Shown here piece by piece: positions 13,032 to 22,846 of a DNA stretch of 64,000 nucleotides. Below the pieces are notes generated by a model, which saw nothing but the letters and a program-made list of their open reading frames with translations, ran no database searches and had not been told where the DNA came from. The stretch is taken from assembly GCA_014218215.1 (NCBI GenBank), contig CP043652.1, positions 3,968,001 through 4,032,000 of the forward strand, in the 5' to 3' direction. Origin of the DNA: Geodermatophilaceae bacterium NBWT11 (GTDB lineage: Bacteria > Actinomycetota > Actinomycetes > Mycobacteriales > Geodermatophilaceae). The position numbers and the translations under genes were made by a program. Numbering within the stretch: the first letter of the stretch is position 1; each line of letters starts with the position of its first letter.

Positions 13032-15031
13032 CCACCCTCCCGATCCCCGACGACCCGGGTCGCCCGCAGCTGCGGGTGGCCCGGGTCGTCGTCGACGTGC
13101 CCCTGGCGCACCTGGACCGGCCCTTCGACTACGCCGTCCCCGACGACCTCGCCGAGGCCGTGGTGGCCGGCTGCCGGGTGCGGGTGCGGTTCTCCGGCCA
13201 GCTGGTGGACGGCGTCGTGCTCGAGGTCGGCTCGACCACGACGCACACCGGGAAGCTCGCCGCGCTGGCGAAGGTCGTGTCGTCCGAGCCCGTGCTCACC
13301 CCCGAGGTGGCCGAGCTGACCCGCGCGGTCGCCGACCGGCACGGCGGGGTGATGACCGACGTGCTGCGGCTGGCCCTCCCGCCGCGCCGCGGTGCCCCGG
13401 AGAAGCGGCCGGTCGCCGACCCGCCGCCGGCCCCGGAGCCGCCGGACCCAGCCGGGTTCGCCCGCTACCCGACCGGCGAGGCCTTCCTGGAGGCCCTCGC
13501 CCTCGGCCGTCCGGTCCGGGCGGTCTGGACGGCGCTGCCGGGGGAGGACTGGCCGACCCGGCTGGTCGAGCTGTGCCGGGCCACGTTGTCCGGCGGCCGG
13601 GGTGCGCTCGTCGTGGTCCCCGACGGCAAGGACCTCGACCGCCTCGCCGCGGCCGCGGCCACCCAGCTGCCCACGGGGTCGGTCGCGGTGCTGCGCGCGG
13701 ACTCCTCGCCCGACACCCGCTACGGCCGGTTCCTCACCGTCTCCCGCGGCACAGCACAGGTCGTGCTGGGCACCCGGGGCTCGGTGTTCGCCCCGGTGCG
13801 GGACCTGGGCCTCGTCGTCGTCTGGGACGACGGCGACGACCTGCACGCCGAGCCCCGCGCGCCCTACCCGCACACGAGGGACGTCGTGGTCCAGCGCGCC
13901 CACCTGGCCGGCTGCTCCGCGGTGGTGGCCGGCACCGCGCGGACCGCAGAAGCGGCGCTGCTGGTGGAGTCCGGCTGGGCGCACGAGCTGGTCGCCGACC
14001 GGGCCACGGTCCGCCAGGCCGCGCCCCGGGTGCAGGCGCTGGGCGAGGACTCCGAGCTGGCCCGCGACGCCGCCGCCCGCAGCGCCCGGCTGCCCTCGCT
14101 GGCGTTCCGGGTCGCCCGGGAGGCCCTGGCCGCCGGTGCCCCGGTGCTGGTCCAGGTCCCGCGCGCCGGGTACGCCCCGGGGCTGGTCTGCGACCGCTGC
14201 CGGGCACCGGCCCGGTGCGTGCACTGCGCCGGCCCGCTGGGGGTCGCGGCCTCGCCCGGTGCCTCCGGTGCCCGGGTCGCGGCCTGCCGGTGGTGCGCCC
14301 GGCCCGCGGCGGTCTTCGACTGCCCGCACTGCCACGGCACGAAGCTGCGCGCCTCGGTCGTCGGTGCGTCCCGCACGGCGGAGGAGCTGGGCCGGGCGTT
14401 CGCCGGTGCACCGGTGCGGGTCAGCGGCCGGGGGTCGGTGCTGGCCGAGGTCGAGCCCGGGCCGGGAATCGTCGTCGCCACCCCGGGCGCCGAGCCCGTC
14501 GTCCCCGGCGGCTACGGGGCGGCGTTGCTGCTGGACTCCTGGGCGCTGTTGGGCCGGGCCGACCTGCGCGCGGGGGAGGAGACCATGCGGCGGTGGGCGA
14601 ACGCCGCGGCCCTGGTGCGCCCGGCGCCTGCGGGCGGTCAGGTGGTGGTCGTCGCCGACGCCGGGCACCCGGTGGTGCAGGCACTGGTGCGCTGGGACCC
14701 GGCCGGGCTGGCGGCCCGGGAGCTCGCCGACCGCCGCGAGCTGGGCTTCCCGCCGGTGACCCGGCTGGCCGCGCTGAGTGCCTCACCGGCCGCGCTGGCG
14801 GAGTTCCTCGACGCGCTGCGGTTGCCCCCGGGTGCCGACGTGCTGGGTCCGGTGCCCGAGCCGTACCGGCCCGGTCAGCCAGCCGACGAGCAGCGCGAGC
14901 GGTTCCTGGTGCGGGTGCCCCGTCAGGACGGCGTCCCGCTGGCCCGCGCGCTGCACGACGTGCAGGGCGTGCGGTCGGCCAAGAAGGTCACCGAGCACGT
15001 CCGGGTGCAGCTGGACCCGCCGGAGCTCTAG
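12986..15031 (+). CDS. priA: Primosomal protein N' (PriA), helicase-degenerate actinobacterial form
   Basis: Up to 681 residues. The N-terminal DNA-binding domain contains [16 protein letters not shown]. The C-terminal half has the zinc-binding cysteine clusters CDRC, CVHC, CRWC and CPHC. Where bona fide PriA has Walker A and DEAH boxes, this protein has [11 protein letters not shown] and [10 protein letters not shown], so ATP-driven helicase activity is doubtful, as is known for actinobacterial PriA. It is expected to load replication restart proteins. The GTG at 12986 overlaps metK by 46 bp and lacks a clear ribosome site. A CTG at 13028 that overlaps the metK stop (CTGA) would give 667 residues and is a serious alternative. 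Confidence 0.88.
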   Translation: MGEDRPRRRAEVSRLTTLPIPDDPGRPQLRVARVVVDVPLAHLDRPFDYAVPDDLAEAVVAGCRVRVRFSGQLVDGVVLEVGSTTTHTGKLAALAKVVSSEPVLTPEVAELTRAVADRHGGVMTDVLRLALPPRRGAPEKRPVADPPPAPEPPDPAGFARYPTGEAFLEALALGRPVRAVWTALPGEDWPTRLVELCRATLSGGRGALVVVPDGKDLDRLAAAAATQLPTGSVAVLRADSSPDTRYGRFLTVSRGTAQVVLGTRGSVFAPVRDLGLVVVWDDGDDLHAEPRAPYPHTRDVVVQRAHLAGCSAVVAGTARTAEAALLVESGWAHELVADRATVRQAAPRVQALGEDSELARDAAARSARLPSLAFRVAREALAAGAPVLVQVPRAGYAPGLVCDRCRAPARCVHCAGPLGVAASPGASGARVAACRWCARPAAVFDCPHCHGTKLRASVVGASRTAEELGRAFAGAPVRVSGRGSVLAEVEPGPGIVVATPGAEPVVPGGYGAALLLDSWALLGRADLRAGEETMRRWANAAALVRPAPAGGQVVVVADAGHPVVQALVRWDPAGLAARELADRRELGFPPVTRLAALSASPAALAEFLDALRLPPGADVLGPVPEPYRPGQPADEQRERFLVRVPRQDGVPLARALHDVQGVRSAKKVTEHVRVQLDPPEL

Positions 15032-15043
15032 CCGGGGACGAGG

Positions 15044-15550
15044 TCAGTGCTGGTCGGCCGCGGCCAGCTCGGCCTCCCACGCGGCGAGGTCGGCCTCCTC
15101 GGCGGCCAGGGCCACGTCGTCGGCGATCCGCACCGTCGAGCGTCGCCACCAGAACGGCAGCGTCGACGCCGCGGTGAGCAGCCCCACCCCGATGCCCAGC
15201 GCCAGGTGCGGGCGGTCGTGGCCGCGGCGGGCCAGCACCCGGGCCAGTGGCCCGTCCAGCACGGTGGCGGTCAGCCCCCAGCCGACCGCGATCAGCCCCG
15301 CGGTGACGCTGAGCTGCTGCTCCTCCGGGTGCGCCGGGCGGGGCGGTCGCCCGGCGGCCACGGCCTGCAGGGTGGGCAGCTCGGCGGCCAGGGCGTCGGT
15401 GGCGACGGCGGTGGCGATGCCGGCGTACAGCCGGCGGCGGCCCGGGGACCGGCGGGGGTGGTCCAGGGCAGCCTGGGCGGCGCCGACGACGACGCCGTCC
15501 AGGGCGCTGCTGAGCAGGGCGCGGGCGCGGTGCTGTGCATGGCGGGCCAT
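15044..15550 (-). CDS. Hypothetical protein with membrane segments
   Basis: A 168-residue protein of unknown function. The N-terminal third is basic and Ala-rich ([17 protein letters not shown]). Hydrophobic stretches at about 67-82 and 103-124 look like membrane helices, and the C-terminus is an Ala/Glu-rich acidic helix. The ATG start is supported by a TAGCGT hexamer (15557-15562 on the opposite strand) six bases upstream, which suggests a leaderless mRNA. It is divergent from def and convergent with priA, ending 12 bp from its stop. It could be a membrane-associated accessory protein; no family was recognised. Confidence 0.7.
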   Translation of the reverse strand: MARHAQHRARALLSSALDGVVVGAAQAALDHPRRSPGRRRLYAGIATAVATDALAAELPTLQAVAAGRPPRPAHPEEQQLSVTAGLIAVGWGLTATVLDGPLARVLARRGHDRPHLALGIGVGLLTAASTLPFWWRRSTVRIADDVALAAEEADLAAWEAELAAADQH

Positions 15551-15615
15551 GCCGGAACGCTACCGGGCCGGAGCAGGCGGCGTCGTCGTCCTCCCGGGGC
15601 CCGTATCCTCGCCCG
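15551..15615. promoter_or_regulatory. Divergent leaderless promoter region (hypothetical gene / def)
   Basis: A 65-bp gap between divergent starts. For def, the hexamer TATCCT (15604-15609) ends six bases before the GTG at 15616. For the minus-strand gene, TAGCGT (15557-15562) ends six bases before the ATG at 15550. No Shine-Dalgarno is seen for either gene. Both are best explained as leaderless transcripts in which the start codon is at or near the transcription start. Confidence 0.6.
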
Positions 15616-16173
15616 GTGAGCGTCACCCCCATCCGGATCATGGGCGACCCGGTGCTGCGCGCCGTGGCCGCCCCCGTCGTCGACTTCGACGCCGAGCTGC
15701 GCACGCTCGTCACCGACCTGACCGAGACCATGCACGCCGCCGGCGGTGCCGGTCTGGCCGCCCCGCAGATCGGCGTGGGCCTGCGGGTCTTCACCTGGTA
15801 CGTCGACGGCGAGGTCGGGCACATCGTCAACCCCGACGTCGTCCCGGTGGGCGAGGAGACCGAGGAGGACGCCGAGGGGTGCCTCTCCATCCCCGGCTAC
15901 CGCTTCGACTGCCGCCGGCACCTCTACGTCGCGGCCACCGGCTGGGACGTGCACGGGGAGCCGATCCGGGTGGAGGGCTCGCACAAGCTGGCCCGGGCGA
16001 TCCAGCACGAGACCGACCACCTCGACGGCGTGCTGTTCGTCGACCGCCTCGACGCCGAGGCCCGTGCGGCCGCCCTGTCCGTGCTCGGCGACGCCGAGTG
16101 GCAGGGCCATGCCGCCTGGCTGCCCGACGGCAGCCCGGCACCCGCCCCCGTCGTGAAGGTGAGCCCGCACTGA
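15616..16173 (+). CDS. def: Peptide deformylase
   Basis: A 185-residue metalloenzyme that removes the formyl group from nascent N-terminal methionine. All three family motifs are present: [11 protein letters not shown] (44-54), EGCLSIPG with Cys89, and QHETDHLDG with His131, Glu132 and His135 as metal and catalytic residues. The GTG at 15616 is chosen because it begins the protein at [10 protein letters not shown] and is placed six bases after a -10-like TATCCT. It is coupled to fmt, the enzyme that adds the formyl group, by a 4-bp overlap. Confidence 0.97.
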   Translation: MSVTPIRIMGDPVLRAVAAPVVDFDAELRTLVTDLTETMHAAGGAGLAAPQIGVGLRVFTWYVDGEVGHIVNPDVVPVGEETEEDAEGCLSIPGYRFDCRRHLYVAATGWDVHGEPIRVEGSHKLARAIQHETDHLDGVLFVDRLDAEARAAALSVLGDAEWQGHAAWLPDGSPAPAPVVKVSPH

Positions 16174-17099
16174 AGCTGCTCTTCGCCGGGACGCCGTCAC
16201 CGGCGGTCCCGTCGCTCACCGCCCTGCTCGCCAGCGACCACGAGGTGGTCGCGGTGCTCACCCGCCCCGACGCCCGCGCCGGCCGTGGCCGCCGCGAGGT
16301 GCGCTCCCCGGTCGCCCAGCACGCCGACGAGGCGGGCATCCCGGTGCTGCAGCCCCGCTCGCCCCGGGAGCCCGAGTTCCTCGAGCAGCTCGCCGACCTC
16401 GCCGTCGACTGCGCCCCGGTGGTCGCCTACGGGGCGCTCGTGCCACCGGTCGCCCTCGACGTCCCGGCGCACGGCTGGGTCAACCTGCACTTCTCGTTGC
16501 TGCCGGCCTGGCGGGGCGCCGCCCCGGTGCAGCACGCGGTGATGGCCGGTGACGAGGTCACCGGCGCGGCCACCTTCCAGCTGGAGGCGGGCCTGGACAC
16601 CGGGCCGGTCTTCGGCGTCGTCACCGAGGCGATCGGCCCGCGCGACACCGCCGGGGAGCTGCTCGACCGGCTCGCCGTCACCGGCGCCCGGCTGCTGGTC
16701 GCCACCCTGGACGGCATCGCCGACGGCTCGCTGGTGCCCGAGCCGCAGCCCGCCGACGGTGTCTCGCTGGCCCCCAAGGTCGAGACCGCCGATGCCCGCG
16801 TGGACTGGTCGCTGCCGGCGCACGTGGTCGACCGCCGGGTCCGCGGGGTCACCCCCGCCCCGGGAGCCTGGACGACGTGGCGCGGGGACCGGCTGCGGCT
16901 GGGCCCGGTCGAGCCGCTGGACAGCTCCCTGGCCCTGGCCCCCGGCGAGGTGTCGGTCGGACCGACCGGTGTGCTCGTGGGCACCGGTCGCGGTGCCGTC
17001 CGGCTCGGCGAGGTCCAGCCGGCGGGGAAGAAGATGCTGCCGGCCGTCGACTGGGCGCGCGGCGCCCGGCCGGCCGACGGCGAGCAGGTGGGCGCGTGA
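16170..17099 (+). CDS. fmt: Methionyl-tRNA formyltransferase (CTG start)
   Basis: A 309-residue enzyme that formylates initiator Met-tRNA using 10-formyl-tetrahydrofolate. The catalytic Asn105/His107 lie in [10 protein letters not shown], and Asp143 is in [16 protein letters not shown] is also seen. Fmt almost always begins MKLLFAGTP or MRLLFAGTP, and here the matching codon is CTG at 16170, overlapping the def stop as CTGA. No ATG, GTG or TTG exists in frame at the right place upstream, so a CTG start using termination-reinitiation is the best call. The stop overlaps rsmB by 4 bp. Confidence 0.92.
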   Translation: MKLLFAGTPSPAVPSLTALLASDHEVVAVLTRPDARAGRGRREVRSPVAQHADEAGIPVLQPRSPREPEFLEQLADLAVDCAPVVAYGALVPPVALDVPAHGWVNLHFSLLPAWRGAAPVQHAVMAGDEVTGAATFQLEAGLDTGPVFGVVTEAIGPRDTAGELLDRLAVTGARLLVATLDGIADGSLVPEPQPADGVSLAPKVETADARVDWSLPAHVVDRRVRGVTPAPGAWTTWRGDRLRLGPVEPLDSSLALAPGEVSVGPTGVLVGTGRGAVRLGEVQPAGKKMLPAVDWARGARPADGEQVGA

Positions 17100-18538
17100 C
17101 CGGCCCCCGCAAGGGCACCGGCCGCGGCACCGGTCGGGGCGGCGGCAACCGCGGCACCGGCCGCCCGGCCGGCCCGCGCACCGTGCAGGCCCGTCCGGAG
17201 TCCCGCCGGGTCCGCCCGGTGCTGGACGGCGCGCGGCTGACCGCCTACGACGTGCTCGACGGCGTCTCCTCCCGGGCCGCCTACGCCAACCTGCTGCTGC
17301 CCCAGCTGCTGCGCGAGCGCCGGCTGGAGCCCCGCGACGCCGGGTTCGCCACCCAGCTCGCCTACGGCACGCTGCGCGCCACCGGCACCCTGGACGCCGT
17401 CCTCACCGGGTTGGTCAGCCGCCCGCTGGCCGAGCTCGACCCGCGGGTGCTCGACCTGCTGCGGCTCGGCGCCCACCAGCTGGTCGACCTGCGGGTGCCC
17501 TCGCACGCCGCGGTCGACACCACCGTGGCCCTCACCCGGGCCATCGTGGGCACCGGCGCCTCCGGGCTGGTCAACGCCGTGCTGCGCAAGGTCGCCGCCG
17601 GCGGCTCGCGCGAGGAGTGGATCACCGCCCTCGGGGTGACCGGGGACGAGCGGCTGGCGCTCCTGACCGACCACCCACTGTGGATCGTGCAGGCCTGGCG
17701 GGAGGCGCTGGGCGCCGATGCCGAGCTCGAGGCCGCCCTGCTGGCCGACGACGCCGCCCCCGAGGTGCACCTGGTCGCCCGGCACACCGACCGGGACGCC
17801 CTGGCCGCCGATTCCGGCGGGGACCCCGGCCCGTGGTCGCCGTACGCGGTCCGGCTGCACGGCGGCGACCCCGGGAAGCTCACCGCGGTGAAGGACGGCA
17901 CGGCCGCGGTGCAGGACGAGGGCTCCCAGCTGGCCGCCCTCGCGCTGTCCCGCGCACCGCTGGAGGGCACCGACACCCGCTGGCTGGACCTGTGCGCCGG
18001 GCCGGGCGGGAAGGCGGCACTGCTGGCGGCCGTCCGGCCCGCGGGCGTCCACCTCACCGCGGCCGACCGGTCCGAGCACCGGGTCGAGCTGGTCCGTTCT
18101 GCGCTGGGCCAGGAGCCCGACGTCGAGCTGCTGGTCGCCGACGGCCGCGAGGGCCCGTGGGAGCCGGGCTCCTTCGACCGGGTGCTGCTGGACGCACCGT
18201 GCACCGGGCTGGGCGCGCTGCGCCGTCGTCCCGAGGTGCGCTGGCGGCGCACGGCCGAGGACGTCGCCCCGCTGGCCGAGCTGCAGCGCGAGCTGCTCGA
18301 CGCCGCGCTGGCCGCCGTCCGGCCCGGGGGAGTGGTGGCCTACGTGACCTGCTCACCGCACACCGCGGAGACCGTGGACGTGGTGGCGACCGTCGCCGGG
18401 CGGGACGACGTCGAGCTGCTCCCGGTCGCCGGGTTGTTCCCCGAGGTGCCCGACGCCGCGCGAGGGGACGCCCTGCAGCTGTGGCCGCACCGGCACGGCA
18501 CCGACGCGATGTTCGTCGCGCTGCTGCGCAGGACCTGA
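17096..18538 (+). CDS. rsmB: 16S rRNA (cytosine-967-C5) methyltransferase
   Basis: A 480-residue RsmB/Sun protein. A low-complexity Gly/Arg/Thr N-terminal tail of about 35 residues precedes a NusB-like RNA-binding domain (about 50-190). The Rossmann methyltransferase domain follows, with SAM motif [10 protein letters not shown] near residue 295, the DAPCTG motif, and VTCSPH carrying the catalytic cysteine. It methylates C967 of 16S rRNA. The GTG start overlaps fmt. The def-fmt-rsmB order is common in bacteria. The tail is unusual but typical of high-GC actinobacteria. Confidence 0.95.
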   Translation: MTGPRKGTGRGTGRGGGNRGTGRPAGPRTVQARPESRRVRPVLDGARLTAYDVLDGVSSRAAYANLLLPQLLRERRLEPRDAGFATQLAYGTLRATGTLDAVLTGLVSRPLAELDPRVLDLLRLGAHQLVDLRVPSHAAVDTTVALTRAIVGTGASGLVNAVLRKVAAGGSREEWITALGVTGDERLALLTDHPLWIVQAWREALGADAELEAALLADDAAPEVHLVARHTDRDALAADSGGDPGPWSPYAVRLHGGDPGKLTAVKDGTAAVQDEGSQLAALALSRAPLEGTDTRWLDLCAGPGGKAALLAAVRPAGVHLTAADRSEHRVELVRSALGQEPDVELLVADGREGPWEPGSFDRVLLDAPCTGLGALRRRPEVRWRRTAEDVAPLAELQRELLDAALAAVRPGGVVAYVTCSPHTAETVDVVATVAGRDDVELLPVAGLFPEVPDAARGDALQLWPHRHGTDAMFVALLRRT

Positions 18539-18539
18539 G

Positions 18540-20225
18540 GTGCCGGCCCTGCTGGAGCGCCGGGGCTGGCGGTGGCTGCGGGTCGAGCCGATCGCGCTCG
18601 TCGTCGCCACGCTGTTCGCGCTGCTGGCGATGACGCCGTCCTTGCTGCCCCGGAGCTGGTACTTCCAGGCCGTGGTCAGCGGGATCAGCGCGGCGATCGG
18701 CTACGGGCTGACCTGCCTGGTGCTCTGGGGGCTGCGCCGATGGGGCCGGTGGCAGGGCTGGTCGGCCTGGCTGGTCGAGCACACCCACCGCCGGGTGCGA
18801 CTGGCCGGCTGGGTGGTGCTGATCGTCGCCGTCCCGGTGTCGCTGCTGGTGGTGCTGACCATCGCCTCGGACTGGCAGCGGGAGGTGCGGCTGCTGATCG
18901 GGATGCCGCCGGAGACCTCGGCCGGGTGGCTGCGCGCGGCCCCGGCCATCGTGGTCGTCGCCGTCCTCCTGGTGCTGCTGGCCCGCGGGGTGCGCTGGAT
19001 CGCCCGGGTGACCACCCGCTTCCTGCGCCGCCGGGTGCGGGTACCCCAGCGGCCGGCGCAGGTCGTCGGCGTGCTGGTCGCCGCAGCACTGGTGGTCGGG
19101 CTGGTCGAGGGCGTGGTGCTGCGCTGGGCGCTCTCGGCGGCCGACGCCAGCTTCAGCGTGGCCAACGACGAGACCCCCGAGGGCCTCAGCGCACCGCAGC
19201 TCGAGGAGCGGTCGGGGTCGCCGGAGTCGCTGGCGCCGTGGGACACCCTGGGCTCCGAGGGGCAGAAGTTCGTCGCCGGTGGCCCGTCGCGCGCCCGGAT
19301 CGCCGAGGCCGCCGGCATCGCCGAGGACGACGTGACGGTGCCGATCCGGGCCTACGTCGGGCTGGAGTCCGCCGACTCGCCCGAGGAGCGCGCCGACCTC
19401 GCCGTCGCCGAGCTGGAGCGCACCGGGGCCTTCGACCGTCGAGTGCTGGCCGTGGTCACCACCACCGGCACCGGCTGGGTGAACAGCGCCTCCCCGCAGG
19501 CCCTCGAGCTGGTCCACGGCGGCGACACCGCGACCGTGGCCACGCAGTACTCCTACCTGCCGAGCTGGCTGTCCTTCATCGTCGACCGCTCCCGGGCCGC
19601 CGCGGCCGGCCGCACGCTGTTCGACGCGGTGTACGACCGGGTGCAGCAGATCCCCGAGGCCGAGCGCCCGCAGCTGCTGGTCTACGGGGAGAGCCTCGGG
19701 TCGGCCGGGTCGGAGGCCGCCTTCGACGGCCTGGCCGACATCCGGGCCCGGGCCGACGGGGTGCTGTGGGTCGGGCCGCCCAACAGCAACGAACTGTGGT
19801 CGGCCTTCGTAGAGCGCCGCGACCCCGGCTCCCCGGAGGTCGACCCGGAGTACGCCGGTGGCCTCGCGGTGCGGTTCGGCTCCGACGTGGCCGAGCTCGA
19901 GCAGCCCGACGAGCCGTGGCTGGAGCCCCGGGTGGTGTACCTGATGCACGCCAGCGACCCGATCGTCTGGTGGTCGCCGGACCTGCTCTTCTCCCGGCCC
20001 GACTGGCTGGTCGAACCCCGCGGCGAGGGCGTGTCACCGGCGATGAGCTGGTACCCCGTCGTGACCTTCTGGCAGGTCACGGTGGACATGGCCAACGCCC
20101 AGTCACCGCCGGACGGCTACGGCCACAACTACGGGAGCATGATGCTGGACGCCTGGTTGCTGATCTCCGCCCCCGAGGGCTGGACCGACGCCGACACCGA
20201 CCGCGCCCGCGAGGTCGTCGGATGA
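18540..20225 (+). CDS. Membrane-anchored alpha/beta-hydrolase family protein
   Basis: A 561-residue protein of the actinobacterial alpha/beta-hydrolase family with an N-terminal membrane domain (formerly DUF2319). About five hydrophobic helices lie in residues 17-205. The large C-terminal part then holds a nucleophile elbow YGESLGS near residue 383, and MHASDPIVWW and GHNYGSMM segments that may supply acid and histidine. The substrate is unknown; a lipid or cell-wall ester is a guess. It starts with GTG one base after rsmB stops and overlaps acs by 4 bp, so it is co-transcribed with them. Confidence 0.85.
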   Translation: MPALLERRGWRWLRVEPIALVVATLFALLAMTPSLLPRSWYFQAVVSGISAAIGYGLTCLVLWGLRRWGRWQGWSAWLVEHTHRRVRLAGWVVLIVAVPVSLLVVLTIASDWQREVRLLIGMPPETSAGWLRAAPAIVVVAVLLVLLARGVRWIARVTTRFLRRRVRVPQRPAQVVGVLVAAALVVGLVEGVVLRWALSAADASFSVANDETPEGLSAPQLEERSGSPESLAPWDTLGSEGQKFVAGGPSRARIAEAAGIAEDDVTVPIRAYVGLESADSPEERADLAVAELERTGAFDRRVLAVVTTTGTGWVNSASPQALELVHGGDTATVATQYSYLPSWLSFIVDRSRAAAAGRTLFDAVYDRVQQIPEAERPQLLVYGESLGSAGSEAAFDGLADIRARADGVLWVGPPNSNELWSAFVERRDPGSPEVDPEYAGGLAVRFGSDVAELEQPDEPWLEPRVVYLMHASDPIVWWSPDLLFSRPDWLVEPRGEGVSPAMSWYPVVTFWQVTVDMANAQSPPDGYGHNYGSMMLDAWLLISAPEGWTDADTDRAREVVG

Positions 20226-22159
20226 CCGGCTACCCGCCGCCACCGGAGTTCGCTGCCCGGGCCAACGTGGGCCCCGACGCCCACACCCACGCCGAGGCCG
20301 ACCCGTTCGCCTTCTGGGCCGAGCAGGCCGGCCGGCTGCAGTGGGACACCCCCTGGGACACCGTCTTCGACGACGGCGAGATGCCGACCGCGCGCTGGTT
20401 CACCGGGGGTCGGCTCAACGTGGCGGTCAACTGCGTCGACCGGCACGTCACCGCCGGCCGCGGGGACGACGTCGCGCTGCACTGGGTGGGGGAGCCCGGC
20501 GACGGTCGCACCGTCACCTGGACCCAGCTCCAGGACGACGTCTGCCGGTTGGCCAACGCGCTGACCGCTCTGGGCATCGAGGCCGGTGACCGGGTGGTGC
20601 TGTACCTGCCGGTGCTCGTGGAGACCGTCGTCGCGACGATGGCCTGCGCCCGGATCGGGGCCGTGGTCAGCCTGGTCTTCGGTGGCTTCTCCGCCGACGC
20701 GCTGCGCTTCCGGGTCGCCGACACCGGGGCGAAGCTGCTGATCGCCACCGACGGGCAGTTCCGCCGGGGCTCGGCCGTCGCGGTCAAGGCCACCGCGGAC
20801 GAGGCCGTCGCCGGGCTGGACCACGTCGAGCACGTGCTCGTCGTCCGCCGCACCGGGGAGACCGACGTCCCCTGGACCCCGGGCCGGGACCTGTGGTGGC
20901 ACGAGCTGCTGGCCGAGCAGTCCCCGGTGCACGAGCCGGCGTCCTTCGACGCCGAGCACCCGCTGTTCATCGTCTACACCTCGGGCACGACGGGCCGCCC
21001 CAAGGGGCTGGTGCACACCAGCGGCGGCTACCTGACCCAGGCCAGCTGGACCCACTGGGCGCTCTTCGACGCCAAGGAGGACGACGTCTACTGGTGCCAG
21101 GCCGACCTCGCCTGGGTCACCGCGCACACCTACGTGCTCTACGGACCGACGTCCAACGGCACCACCCAGGTCCTCTACGAGGGCAGCCCGCTCACCCCGC
21201 ACCCCGGCCGGCACTTCGAGGTGATCGCCGGCCTCGGGGTGACCGTCTACTACACCGCGCCGACGCTGGTGCGCACGTTCATGAAGCACGGCCCCGAGCT
21301 GCCGGCCGGGTACGACCTGTCCTCGCTGCGGCTGCTCGGCTCGGTGGGCGAGGCGATCAACCCCGAGGCCTGGCGCTGGCTGCACGAGCACGTCGGTGGC
21401 GGCCGCTGCCCGATCGTGGACACCTGGTGGCAGTCCGAGACCGGGGCCGCGGTCATCGCCCCGCTGCCCGGGGTGACCGTGCTGGAGCCCGGGTCGGCCA
21501 CCGTGCCGCTGCCCGGCCTGGCCGCCGCCGTGGTGGACGACGCCGGCCGCCCCACCCCGCCCGGGGTCGAGGGCAACCTGGTGATCACCCGGCCGTGGCC
21601 GGCGATGGCCCGCACCGTCTGGCGCGACCACGCCCGATTCGTGGCCTCCTACTGGGCGCCCTACGCCGAGCAGGGCTGGTACCTGGCCGGGGACTCCGCC
21701 TCGGTGGACGAGGCCGGCTACGTGTGGATCGGCGGCCGGATCGACGACGTGCTCAACGTGTCCGGGCACCGGCTGTCCTCCATCGAGCTGGAGTCGGCGC
21801 TGGTGTCCCACCCACGGGTCGCCGAGGCCGCCGTCGTCGGTGCCCCCGACGACGTCACCGGCCAGCGGATCGTGGCCTTCGTCATCACCCGGGACGACGC
21901 CGGCGCCGACGACACCGGGCTCACCGAGGAGCTGCGGGCGCACGTGGCCCGGCGAGTGGGCGCGATCGCCAAGCCGCGCGAGGTCGTCGTCGTCACCGAC
22001 CTGCCCAAGACCCGGTCGGGGAAGATCATGCGGCGGTTGATGGCGGACATGACCGCCGGCCGCGGGGGCGGGGACACCACCTCGCTGACCGACCCGGGCT
22101 CGATGACCACGGTCGAGCGGGCCTGGGACGCGCACGCCGCTCTCCGGGACCGGACCTAG
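20222..22159 (+). CDS. acs: Acetyl-CoA synthetase (AMP-forming)
   Basis: A 645-residue ANL-superfamily enzyme activating acetate (or propionate) to acyl-CoA. Motifs include VYTSGTTGRPKG (A3), TWWQSETG (A5, with the Trp that favours short acids), GRIDDVLNVSGHRLSS (A8), and KTRSGKIMRR, whose lysine is catalytic and the usual acetylation target. The N-terminal WFTGGRLNVAVNCVDRH is typical of Acs. ATG overlaps the upstream hydrolase. The stop codon TAG doubles as the start of a -10 element for rpe. Confidence 0.93.
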   Translation: MTGYPPPPEFAARANVGPDAHTHAEADPFAFWAEQAGRLQWDTPWDTVFDDGEMPTARWFTGGRLNVAVNCVDRHVTAGRGDDVALHWVGEPGDGRTVTWTQLQDDVCRLANALTALGIEAGDRVVLYLPVLVETVVATMACARIGAVVSLVFGGFSADALRFRVADTGAKLLIATDGQFRRGSAVAVKATADEAVAGLDHVEHVLVVRRTGETDVPWTPGRDLWWHELLAEQSPVHEPASFDAEHPLFIVYTSGTTGRPKGLVHTSGGYLTQASWTHWALFDAKEDDVYWCQADLAWVTAHTYVLYGPTSNGTTQVLYEGSPLTPHPGRHFEVIAGLGVTVYYTAPTLVRTFMKHGPELPAGYDLSSLRLLGSVGEAINPEAWRWLHEHVGGGRCPIVDTWWQSETGAAVIAPLPGVTVLEPGSATVPLPGLAAAVVDDAGRPTPPGVEGNLVITRPWPAMARTVWRDHARFVASYWAPYAEQGWYLAGDSASVDEAGYVWIGGRIDDVLNVSGHRLSSIELESALVSHPRVAEAAVVGAPDDVTGQRIVAFVITRDDAGADDTGLTEELRAHVARRVGAIAKPREVVVVTDLPKTRSGKIMRRLMADMTAGRGGGDTTSLTDPGSMTTVERAWDAHAALRDRT

Positions 22160-22168
22160 GATCGCCCG
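22157..22168 (+). promoter_or_regulatory. Leaderless promoter of rpe overlapping the acs stop codon
   Basis: TAGGAT at 22157-22162 is a good actinobacterial -10 hexamer. It is followed by six bases (CGCCCG) and the GTG of rpe. The first three bases are the stop codon of acs. The spacing equals that of def and fits a leaderless mRNA, so the rpe-rib-his genes can be transcribed independently of acs. Confidence 0.65.
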
Positions 22169-22846
22169 GTGCCCCGCCGCCCCCTGATCGCGCCCAGCCT
22201 GCTGTCCGCGGACTTCGCCCGGCTCGCCGAGGAGACCGCCCGGATCGCCGACGCCGACTGGGTGCACGTCGACGTCATGGACGCCCACTTCGTGCCCAAC
22301 CTGACCCTGGGCGCCCCCGTCGTGGAGGCGATCCAGCGGGTGAGCCCGGTGCCGCTGGACTGCCACCTGATGATCACCGACCCCGAGCGGTGGGCCCCCG
22401 CCTACGCCGAGCTGGGTGCCCGCAACGTCACCGTGCACGCCGAGGCCTGCACCGGCGACCCCCGCGCCGTGGCCCGTGACCTGCGCGCCGCCGGCGCCCT
22501 GGCCGGGCTGGCGGTCAAGCCGGGCACCCCGCTGGAGCCCTACGTCGAGGTGCTGCGCGACTTCGACACCCTGCTGGTGATGAGCGTCGAGCCCGGCTTC
22601 GGCGGCCAGTCCTTCATCGCCGACGTGCTCAGCAAGGTGCGCGAGGCCCGCCGGCTCGTCGACACCGGCCACCTCGAGCTGCTCGTGGAGATCGACGGCG
22701 GTATCAACGCCGACACCATAGAGGCCGCCGCCGAGGCCGGTGTCGACGTCTTCGTGGCCGGCTCCGCGGTCTACGGCGCCGACGACCCCGCCGCAGCGAT
22801 CGCCGCGCTGCGGGCGCAGGCCGCCCGCTCGTTCCCCGCGTCGTGA
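22169..22846 (+). CDS. rpe: Ribulose-phosphate 3-epimerase
   Basis: A 225-residue TIM-barrel enzyme that interconverts ribulose-5-phosphate and xylulose-5-phosphate. Metal and catalytic motifs are [29 protein letters not shown] and EIDGGI. Its substrate ribulose-5-phosphate is also the substrate of RibB, encoded three genes later, which makes the linkage metabolically sensible. It overlaps ribD by 4 bp. Confidence 0.97.
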   Translation: MPRRPLIAPSLLSADFARLAEETARIADADWVHVDVMDAHFVPNLTLGAPVVEAIQRVSPVPLDCHLMITDPERWAPAYAELGARNVTVHAEACTGDPRAVARDLRAAGALAGLAVKPGTPLEPYVEVLRDFDTLLVMSVEPGFGGQSFIADVLSKVREARRLVDTGHLELLVEIDGGINADTIEAAAEAGVDVFVAGSAVYGADDPAAAIAALRAQAARSFPAS

